This document shows, piece by piece, positions 1-4,840 of a stretch of DNA of 5,805 nucleotides. Position 1 is the first letter of the stretch, and every line of letters starts with the position of its first letter. The stretch comes from Clostridia bacterium (GTDB lineage Bacteria; Bacillota; Clostridia; UMGS1883). Location of the stretch: the NCBI GenBank assembly GCA_017468215.1, contig JAFUJG010000211.1, positions 1-5,805 on the forward strand, given 5' to 3'. The position numbers were made by a program, and so were the translations under genes. The notes under the pieces were generated by a model. That model was not told the origin of the DNA and searched no databases. It worked only from the letters and a program-made list of their open reading frames with translations.

Positions 1-1070
1 ACGCAGGCAGCGATGTTTACAACTTTGTACCCAAGGAAAAACTTCAGACCGAAAATGCTATATATGAGCTTGTTTCTTCCGATGTGCAGAACGGCGACTA
101 TGTTGCATTTTATGAGATGGTTAACACTATCAGCGAAAACCTTATCTACAACGGCGACATGAGCGAAACCACAACTGACGGTACATACACCTATGTAACA
201 GGCTGGCAGGGCGGTTATGTAAACCGTGTTCACAATCCGCTTTCCGACAGACCCTATCTTTACGAATCGGGTGCATGGCAGTCAACAGCAGATGCTCATT
301 TCATCTACACTCCTGCAACAGAGGACGAGATGGCTTATGTTACAACTCCTAAGGTTGACACTATGCCTAATCCCGGTTACGGCGACTCTACATATCCTTG
401 GAAAAGCGATGTGAGCGAGCCTTACATGGGTCTTGTACTCACAAGCTGGATGAAGGATGCTTCCGATGCAGACAGCTACCTTAAGGCTGAAAAGGGCAAG
501 ACATACCTTATGAGCTTTGAAATGAAAGCAACTGAGATAAACACCAACAGCTGGGTAAATAACGTTGTAGGCTTTGATGCTGTTACTGTAAACGGCGATG
601 CTTATGAAAACCAGCTTCCCGGTACTAACGGTGATATCAACACCCTTACAAGCGTTCTTGATACACATATTGGCAGAAATAAGTATCTCGATACAGCAAA
701 CGAATGGGTAACTATCGAAACTACAGCAACAGCATTAAATGACGGTTACTTCATGTTCCAGCTTGGTTGGGCACATGAATGGGGACAGGTAAGCGTGCGT
801 AATTTCAATATCCGTGAGGTTGGCGAGCCTGTTACAATCAAGGTTGGCACAAAGCTCGAAGGCTCTACACTTACCGTATCTGTTGAAGATGTGGAGGATA
901 GCTGTGTTATAGCAGTAAGCTTGAATGACGGCGAAACAGTTTCCACAAAAGCATACGACGGAAACCCTGACTACACATTCGATGTAGCTACAGCTGACAA
1001 GGTTGTTGTATACGTTTGGAAATCCATAACCTCCATGACACCGCTTGTGGAAAAAATACAAGTAAAATAA
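1..1070 (+). CDS. C-terminal part of a probable secreted carbohydrate-binding-type protein (5' end outside window)
   Basis: The reading frame is open from the left edge (first whole codon at base 3) to a TAA at 1068-1070, giving about 355 residues with no credible start, so this is the C-terminal end of a longer protein. Around residues 46-53 it has NLIYNGDM followed by a GW pair near residue 68, the usual beginning of CBM4/9-like jelly-roll modules. The middle is rich in Trp, Tyr, Thr, Asn and Asp, and a closing strand (VSVRNFNIREV) resembles the last strand of such modules. The final ~80 residues form a separate Val/Thr-rich beta region ending in VWKSITSMTPL and a short tail, a layout I recall at the C-termini of large extracellular clostridial proteins. 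No LPxTG anchor, transmembrane helix or dockerin is visible in the part seen. Cell-surface or secreted polysaccharide binding is inferred. The catalytic function, if any, lies upstream. A terminator follows directly, so it is not cotranscribed with cysE. Confidence 0.7.
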   Translation, partial: AGSDVYNFVPKEKLQTENAIYELVSSDVQNGDYVAFYEMVNTISENLIYNGDMSETTTDGTYTYVTGWQGGYVNRVHNPLSDRPYLYESGAWQSTADAHFIYTPATEDEMAYVTTPKVDTMPNPGYGDSTYPWKSDVSEPYMGLVLTSWMKDASDADSYLKAEKGKTYLMSFEMKATEINTNSWVNNVVGFDAVTVNGDAYENQLPGTNGDINTLTSVLDTHIGRNKYLDTANEWVTIETTATALNDGYFMFQLGWAHEWGQVSVRNFNIREVGEPVTIKVGTKLEGSTLTVSVEDVEDSCVIAVSLNDGETVSTKAYDGNPDYTFDVATADKVVVYVWKSITSMTPLVEKIQVK

Positions 1071-1078
1071 AACTTATT

Positions 1079-1110
1079 AAAGCTCGCAGAGGTTGCTCTG
1101 CGAGCTTTTT
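1079..1110 (+). terminator. Intrinsic terminator of the upstream secreted-protein gene
   Basis: A perfect 11-bp stem pairs 1081-1091 (AGCTCGCAGAG) with 1096-1106 (CTCTGCGAGCT) around a GTTG loop. Two further A-T pairs extend it at the base, and a run of five T's (1106-1110) ends it. It begins 8 bases after the stop codon at 1070. The T run on one side only makes it mainly a + strand terminator and separates this gene from the cysE operon. Confidence 0.93.
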
Positions 1111-1146
1111 GTCGTAAAAATATATGGGATTTTGTTAAAAAACATA

Positions 1147-1175
1147 TTGTATTTTTTCTCCATTTATTATATAAT
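1147..1175 (+). promoter_or_regulatory. Sigma-A-type promoter for the cysE operon
   Basis: TTGTAT at 1147-1152 is a four-of-six match to the -35 consensus (TTGACA). An exact TATAAT at 1170-1175 follows after a 17-base spacer, in an AT-rich stretch. It lies just downstream of the terminator and faces cysE. Transcription would begin near 1182, leaving an untranslated leader of about 195 bases. This is the only strong promoter I could see in the window, so cysE, cysS, mrnC and both transketolase genes may depend on it. Confidence 0.8.
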
Positions 1176-1181
1176 GATTAA

Positions 1182-1377
1182 AAGGTATGTGCACGTGATA
1201 AGTCACATGCACATAACCTCCGGTGGATTTGATGTCCGTGCGAGAAATTTGCCTTTGGCAAAAACGCACATGGACGCAATTCACATTATACGCCTTATCT
1301 GCCGTACTCAGTGTGAGCTGTCTTGTTTCACTTTTTATGTGGCAGAAAGGCTATGTGAATTTTATGGGAGGACTATG
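1182..1377 (+). promoter_or_regulatory. Structured 5' leader of cysE, possible cis-regulatory RNA of unknown class
   Basis: This is the untranslated stretch between the predicted transcription start and cysE. Three stems can be drawn by eye. P1: 1184-1198 with 1203-1218, 14 pairs with one mismatch and one bulged A, loop TAAG. P2: 1234-1242 with 1265-1275, 9 pairs with a 2-base bulge, capped by an inner hairpin TTTGCC-TTT-GGCAAA at 1248-1262. P3: AATTCACAT (1278-1286) with ATGTGAATT (1353-1361), continued inward by GCCTT/AAGGC and TCTGCC/GGCAGA. P3 ends 4 bases before the ribosome binding site. I found no T-box sequence (the AGGGTGG..ACCGCG core) and no SAM riboswitch core, although cysteine operons in Firmicutes often carry a T-box. 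No terminator-like hairpin with a T run lies between P3 and the start codon, so any control would act on translation or RNA stability. That it is regulatory is inference. Confidence 0.5.
1366..1371 (+). promoter_or_regulatory. Ribosome binding site of cysE
   Basis: GGGAGG lies 6 bases before the ATG at 1378 and only 3 before the in-frame ATG at 1375. The normal spacing favours 1378 as the start. GGAGG (1367-1371) is exactly complementary to CCTCC at 1217-1221 in the leader. Confidence 0.8.
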
Positions 1378-2019
1378 ATGTTTAAATCCCTTCGATACGA
1401 TGTGAAAAGCATTATGGAGCGTGACCCTGCGGCAAAAAGCCCTTTAACGGTTTTCTTTTTATACTCGGGGTTGCATGCAGTTCATTTTCACCGTTTTTCG
1501 CATTGGCTTTATAAGCATAAAAGATTTTTCCTGGCAAGGTTTATAAGTCAGTTTGCCCGCCTTGTTACAGGAATTGAAATACATCCCGGCGCAACCATAG
1601 GCAGAGGACTTTTAATTGACCACGGAAGTGGCGTTGTAATAGGCGAAACAGCCATTATCGGCGACAACTGTACTATTTACCAGGGTGTAACCTTGGGCGG
1701 TACAGGTAAGGAAACAGGCAAGCGTCATCCTACTATAGGCAATAACGTGCTTATCGGTGCAGGTGCCAAGGTTTTAGGCTCCTTTAAAGTGGGTGACAAT
1801 TCCGTCATTGCGGCAAACAGCGTGGTATTACACGAGGTGCCCGAAAACTGCACCTGTGTAGGCGCACCTGCGAGAGTTAAAAAAATTAACGGCCAGAGAG
1901 TGGGCGACATTGACTGGGCATCAACACCTGACCTTATCGGACAGGAATTTTCACGCCTGCAAGCTGAAATTGAACAGCTCAGAGCCGAAATGGAAGATTT
2001 GCAAGGGATGAGACGATGA
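1378..2019 (+). CDS. cysE: Serine O-acetyltransferase
   Basis: A cytoplasmic enzyme that acetylates L-serine with acetyl-CoA to O-acetylserine, the step committing serine to cysteine synthesis. The 213-residue product begins [21 protein letters not shown], the typical start of short Firmicutes forms, which lack much of the N-terminal helical domain of the ~270-residue enterobacterial enzyme. From about residue 65 to 165 it shows hexapeptide repeats of the left-handed beta-helix fold. Asp81-His82 match the catalytic Asp-His pair, the GGTG loop lies at 107-110, and His117 sits in the conserved RHP. The tail (about 190-209) is a heptad-patterned helix, probably a coiled coil, ending in MRR rather than the Ile that anchors CysK in other bacteria. 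The start at 1378 is chosen for its ribosome binding site; ATG 1375 is possible. The stop TGA (2017-2019) lies inside the first linker of the downstream hairpin array. Confidence 0.95.
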   Translation: MFKSLRYDVKSIMERDPAAKSPLTVFFLYSGLHAVHFHRFSHWLYKHKRFFLARFISQFARLVTGIEIHPGATIGRGLLIDHGSGVVIGETAIIGDNCTIYQGVTLGGTGKETGKRHPTIGNNVLIGAGAKVLGSFKVGDNSVIAANSVVLHEVPENCTCVGAPARVKKINGQRVGDIDWASTPDLIGQEFSRLQAEIEQLRAEMEDLQGMRR

Positions 2020-2188
2020 ATTGCAAGCTTTGCTTGCATGAATAGTGCTACGCACATGAAGAATGAATTGTTTGCTTTGCAAACATTAATGTTGAAACTC
2101 GCTTGCGAGTTTCTTCCAAAATGCCTACGGCAATTCATGACGCTTTGCGTCAATTCATACGAAGTAATTCATGCCGAAGGCAATTAAT
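2016..2188 (+). repeat. Array of eight short hairpins with ATGAATT / AATTCAT linkers
   Basis: This fills most of the 188-base gap between cysE and cysS. Stems (left arm / loop / right arm) are: 2022-2028 TGCAAGC/TTT/2032-2038; 2045-2048 GTGC/TAC/2052-2055; 2069-2075 TGTTTGC/TTT/2079-2085; 2094-2101 GAAACTCG/CTTG/2106-2113; 2122-2125 TGCC/TAC/2129-2132; 2138-2143 TGACGC/TTT/2147-2152; 2158-2160 TAC/GAA/2164-2166; 2172-2175 TGCC/GAA/2179-2182. Stem sequences differ, but seven loops are three bases (TTT, TAC or GAA) closed by a C-G pair. Linkers are ATGAAT(TG) at 2016, 2038 and 2063, and the inverse (C)AATTCAT at 2131, 2151 and 2165, ending with CAATTAAT at 2181. No hairpin is followed by a T run, so these are not ordinary terminators. 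The whole is a palindromic-repeat or MITE-like cluster of unknown function. I recall similar arrays in other Clostridia genomes but cannot check this here. Confidence 0.85.
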
Positions 2189-2195
2189 TTGAAAC

Positions 2196-2201
2196 AAGGT
2201 G
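2196..2201 (+). promoter_or_regulatory. Ribosome binding site of cysS
   Basis: AAGGTG lies 6 bases before ATG 2208 and fixes that start. The in-frame GTG at 2199 overlaps this site and is not a plausible start. Confidence 0.75.
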
Positions 2202-2207
2202 ATTATT

Positions 2208-3590
2208 ATGAAATTATATAACACAATGACACGAACAAAGGAAGAATTTAAGCCTGTAAATCCGGGCGAGGTAAAAATGTATTCCTGCGGTCCCACAGTG
2301 TACAACTATTTCCACTTGGGTAACGCACGCCCCTTTATCGTGTTCGACTGTCTCAGAAACTTTTTCGAGTACATTGGCTACAAGGTAACCTTTGTACAGA
2401 ACTTTACAGATGTTGACGATAAGTTAATCAACAAAAGTAAGGAAGAAGGCATAACCGTTAAGGAAATTGCCGACAAGTATATTAAAGAATATTTTACCGA
2501 TGCAAAGGGCTTGGGTATCCGTGAGGCTACACATCATCCCAGAGCAACCGAAAATATCGATGCTATTATTGAAATTATCAAAACTTTAATAGAAAAAGGT
2601 CATGCATACGAGGTTGACGGCGACGTTTACTTCTCTGTTAAGAGCGACCCTAACTACGGCAAGCTTTCTCACAAGCCTCTTGACGATTTGATGGAAGGCG
2701 TTCGTAAAGACCTTGAGGACGGTAAAAAGGATGCGGCAGACTTTGCTCTCTGGAAAAAGAGAAAGGATGACGAAATCGGTTGGGACAGCCCTTGGGGCAT
2801 CGGCCGCCCCGGCTGGCATATCGAATGCAGTGCCATGGTTAATAAGTTCCTCGGCAAAACTATCGACATCCATTCCGGCGGTGTGGACCTTGTGTTCCCA
2901 CACCACGAAAACGAAATTGCACAAAGTGAATGTGCAAACGGTTGCACCTTTGCAAACTACTGGATGCATAACGGCTTTATCAAGGTAAATAACGAACAAA
3001 TGAGCAAGAGCCTCAACAACTTCTTTACCGTACGTGATATTGCTGCACAGTATGACTACGAGGTTATCCGTTTCTTCATGCTTTCGGCTCACTACCGCAG
3101 CCCCATCAATTTCTCCGACGAGCTTATTGATGCTGCAAAGAGCAGCTTAGAGAGAATGTACAACTGCCTTGACAACCTTAAGTTCCTTTCCGAAAGTGCT
3201 CTTGATGGCGAGGTTGATGCTGAAATCAAGCAGGCAATGGATTCCTACAAGGCTAGATTTATCGAAGCCATGGAAGACGATTTGAATACTGCCGATGCAA
3301 TCGCCGCAATATTTGAAGCTGTACGCTATATTAACGGCAAGGCAGATATGAATAAGCAAACCCTTAACTATGCCGAAAATCTTATCAGCGAAATCGGAGG
3401 TGTGCTCGGTCTTTTACAGAACAGAAAGAGCGACAGTCTTGATGACGAAATCGAAGCTCTTATTGCCGAAAGACAGGAAGCACGTAAAGCCAAGAACTTT
3501 GCCCGTGCCGACGAGATAAGAGATTATCTTAAGGAAAAGGGTATCGTGCTGGAGGATACACCCCAGTGTGTAAAATGGAGAAAAGCATGA
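2208..3590 (+). CDS. cysS: Cysteinyl-tRNA synthetase
   Basis: A cytoplasmic class I aminoacyl-tRNA synthetase that attaches cysteine to tRNA-Cys using ATP. Its 460 residues are normal for the family. The catalytic Rossmann domain opens with YSCGPTVYNYFHLGNAR: Cys27 is the first zinc ligand and HLGN (36-39) is the HIGH motif. The other expected zinc ligands are present: Cys207 in WHIECSAM, and His232 and Glu236 in FPHHENE. The KMSKS loop reads QMSKS (264-268), with Gln in place of the first Lys but the essential SKS retained. The C-terminal part, with its LNTADAIAAIFE and ARADEIRDYL helices, matches the DALR and tRNA-binding end. The start at 2208 has AAGGTG six bases upstream. It follows cysE across the hairpin array and its stop overlaps the start of mrnC, as in the conserved Firmicutes cysE-cysS-mrnC cluster. 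No truncation is seen. Confidence 0.97.
   Translation: MKLYNTMTRTKEEFKPVNPGEVKMYSCGPTVYNYFHLGNARPFIVFDCLRNFFEYIGYKVTFVQNFTDVDDKLINKSKEEGITVKEIADKYIKEYFTDAKGLGIREATHHPRATENIDAIIEIIKTLIEKGHAYEVDGDVYFSVKSDPNYGKLSHKPLDDLMEGVRKDLEDGKKDAADFALWKKRKDDEIGWDSPWGIGRPGWHIECSAMVNKFLGKTIDIHSGGVDLVFPHHENEIAQSECANGCTFANYWMHNGFIKVNNEQMSKSLNNFFTVRDIAAQYDYEVIRFFMLSAHYRSPINFSDELIDAAKSSLERMYNCLDNLKFLSESALDGEVDAEIKQAMDSYKARFIEAMEDDLNTADAIAAIFEAVRYINGKADMNKQTLNYAENLISEIGGVLGLLQNRKSDSLDDEIEALIAERQEARKAKNFARADEIRDYLKEKGIVLEDTPQCVKWRKA
3577..3580 (+). promoter_or_regulatory. Ribosome binding site of mrnC inside cysS
   Basis: GGAG lies within the last codons of cysS, 6 bases before ATG 3587 and 9 before ATG 3590. It supports a start overlapping the cysS stop rather than the earlier in-frame GTG 3566 or ATG 3575. 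Confidence 0.6.
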
Positions 3591-3991
3591 TGTTCGGTGC
3601 CGAAAAGCTTAACTATAAGGACTACTCACCAATAACCCTTGCATATATCGGCGACACTGTTTACGACCTTTTTGTGAGAACAAAAATCCTTGAAAAAGGC
3701 GAAAGACCGATAAACGATATCCACAAGGATGCCATAAGTGCCGTAAGTGCGGCAGCGCAGGCGAGAAGTGTTCACAATATTGAAGGGTATCTCACCGAAG
3801 AAGAAAGAGGTATTCTTAAATGGGGCAGAAATGCCAAAAGCGGTCACGTTCCAAAGAACGCAGACGCAGTTGATTACAGGTGGGCAACCGGCTTTGAAGC
3901 GCTTGTAGGTGCATTGTACCTGCGTGGCGAAACTGAAAGGCTGGAAGAAATATTAAATTTAGCATACTTAAACAAGGAGGATAAAAGATGA
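3587..3991 (+). CDS. mrnC: Mini-ribonuclease III (23S rRNA maturation)
   Basis: A small RNase III-fold endonuclease without a double-stranded-RNA-binding domain. In Bacillus subtilis its homologue (formerly YazC) trims the ends of the 23S rRNA precursor. The 134-residue product is the usual length. Near the N-terminus LAYIGDTVYDLFVR carries Asp23, the family's catalytic metal-binding Asp. Near the C-terminus TGFEALVGALYL carries the second acidic residue, Glu104. Between them are the conserved HKDA segment (46-49) and the SGHVPKN region (85-91). The start at 3587 overlaps the cysS stop (ATGA); ATG 3590 is a close alternative. The stop TGA overlaps the ATG of the transketolase gene, again as ATGA, which suggests translational coupling at both ends. 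The position after cysS is the one it occupies in many Firmicutes. Confidence 0.93.
   Translation: MMFGAEKLNYKDYSPITLAYIGDTVYDLFVRTKILEKGERPINDIHKDAISAVSAAAQARSVHNIEGYLTEEERGILKWGRNAKSGHVPKNADAVDYRWATGFEALVGALYLRGETERLEEILNLAYLNKEDKR
3974..3980 (+). promoter_or_regulatory. Ribosome binding site of transketolase N-terminal subunit
   Basis: AAGGAGG lies 7 bases before ATG 3988, a near-perfect site inside the end of mrnC. It suggests strong independent initiation of the transketolase genes despite the ATGA overlap. Confidence 0.85.
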
Positions 3992-4821
3992 ACAAGAACG
4001 AAATTGCTCTCCACGCTTATAAAGCGAGAAAGCACGCTCTCACAGGTATCTACAATGCACAGTCAGGTCACCCCGGCGGAAGCTTATCCATTTGCGATAT
4101 CCTTTCCGTACTTTACTTTGAGGTAATGAACGTTGACCCGGCTAATCCCAAAATGGAGGATAGAGACAGATTTGTACTCTCTAAGGGTCACTGTGCTCCT
4201 GCACTTTATGCTATCTTAGCAGAAAAAGGCTTTTTCCCTGTTGAAGATGTACATACTCTCAGAAGAACAGACAGCTATATCCAGGGTCATCCCGATATGA
4301 AGGGTATCCCCGGTGTTGATATGTCCACAGGTTCACTCGGTCAGGGTATTAGTGCCGCTAACGGTATGGCTCTTGCCGGCAAGCTTAGCGATAAGGACTA
4401 CCGTGTTTACACAATCCTTGGCGACGGCGAACTTGAAGAAGGTCAGGTTTGGGAAGCTGCTATGTTTGCTGCTCACTACAAGCTTGACAACCTTACTGCA
4501 TTTGTTGACTACAACGGTCTCCAGATTGACGGTAAGATTACAGACGTTATGAATTCCGAACCCATCGACGACAAGTTCCGTGCATTCGGCTGGAACGTAA
4601 TCGTTATCGATGCTCACAATTACGATGCTATTTACGACGCTATCGAAGAAGCTAAGGCTACAAAGGGCAAGCCTACAATGATTCTTGCTAAGAGCGTTAA
4701 GGGTAAGGGCGTTTCCTTCATGGAAGGCAACCCTGCTTGGCACGGTGCAGCTCCCAATCAGGAGCAGTTTGAACAGGCAATCGCAGAGCTTGATGCTACA
4801 ATCAAGGGCTTAGAAGCATAA
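3988..4821 (+). CDS. Transketolase, N-terminal (thiamine-diphosphate-binding) subunit
   Basis: This is one half of a split transketolase, the cytoplasmic enzyme that moves two-carbon ketol units between sugar phosphates in the non-oxidative pentose phosphate pathway, linking glycolytic intermediates to ribose 5-phosphate and erythrose 4-phosphate. The 277 residues cover the pyrophosphate-binding domain. Landmarks are SGHPGGS (26-32), SKGH (65-68), the GSLGQG loop (115-120) and the thiamine-diphosphate/metal motif starting GDGE (145-148) and ending at Asn176. A conserved WHG (His252) lies near the C-terminus. Ending near 277 residues without a pyrimidine-binding domain is normal for the split form, because the next gene encodes the rest. 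The start has an excellent ribosome binding site and overlaps the mrnC stop. It might instead be the N-half of a transketolase-like enzyme of other specificity (for example a sulfosugar or apiose enzyme), but nothing nearby suggests that. Confidence 0.93.
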   Translation: MNKNEIALHAYKARKHALTGIYNAQSGHPGGSLSICDILSVLYFEVMNVDPANPKMEDRDRFVLSKGHCAPALYAILAEKGFFPVEDVHTLRRTDSYIQGHPDMKGIPGVDMSTGSLGQGISAANGMALAGKLSDKDYRVYTILGDGELEEGQVWEAAMFAAHYKLDNLTAFVDYNGLQIDGKITDVMNSEPIDDKFRAFGWNVIVIDAHNYDAIYDAIEEAKATKGKPTMILAKSVKGKGVSFMEGNPAWHGAAPNQEQFEQAIAELDATIKGLEA

Positions 4822-4822
4822 G

Positions 4823-4831
4823 AAAGGAAGG
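4823..4831 (+). promoter_or_regulatory. Ribosome binding site of transketolase C-terminal subunit
   Basis: The purine-rich AAAGGAAGG fills most of the 19-base gap between the two transketolase genes and ends 9 bases before ATG 4841. Confidence 0.75.
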
Positions 4832-4840
4832 TAATACAAA

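Noticed and set aside
1093..1377. An N-terminally extended cysE starting at 1093 or at an in-frame ATG (1174, 1207 or 1270)
   Set aside because: The earliest start lies inside the terminator hairpin, and 1174 overlaps the -10 box. None of these starts has a ribosome binding site, and the product from 1378 already begins with the family's usual N-terminus. The odd stop-free run is still reported as a finding.
1182..1377. T-box or SAM riboswitch upstream of cysE
   Set aside because: The only resembling stretch, CGGTGGA near 1221-1227, does not match the T-box core. It lies at the 5' end of the leader rather than next to a terminator, and no SAM riboswitch core was found.
2094..2120. Intrinsic terminator after cysE at the central 8-bp hairpin
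   Set aside because: The stem is followed by TTCCAAAATG rather than a T run, so efficient termination is unlikely.
2092..2122. Separate cysS promoter with TTGAAA as -35
   Set aside because: No acceptable -10 sequence lies at 16-18 bases; the nearest, CAAAAT at 2117, is weak and 19 bases away.
1725..2153. Minus-strand reading frame across the end of cysE and the array
   Set aside because: It is antisense to cysE, lacks a recognisable domain or ribosome binding site, and its N-terminal part merely translates the hairpin array.
2016..2188. CRISPR array
   Set aside because: Units are only 14-30 bases and are themselves palindromes with 6-9 base linkers. There are no constant repeats with unique 30-40 base spacers, and no cas genes nearby.
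2586..3092. Minus-strand reading frame inside cysS
   Set aside because: It is a shadow of a clearly real cysS; the Cys- and Val-rich product resembles no known family.
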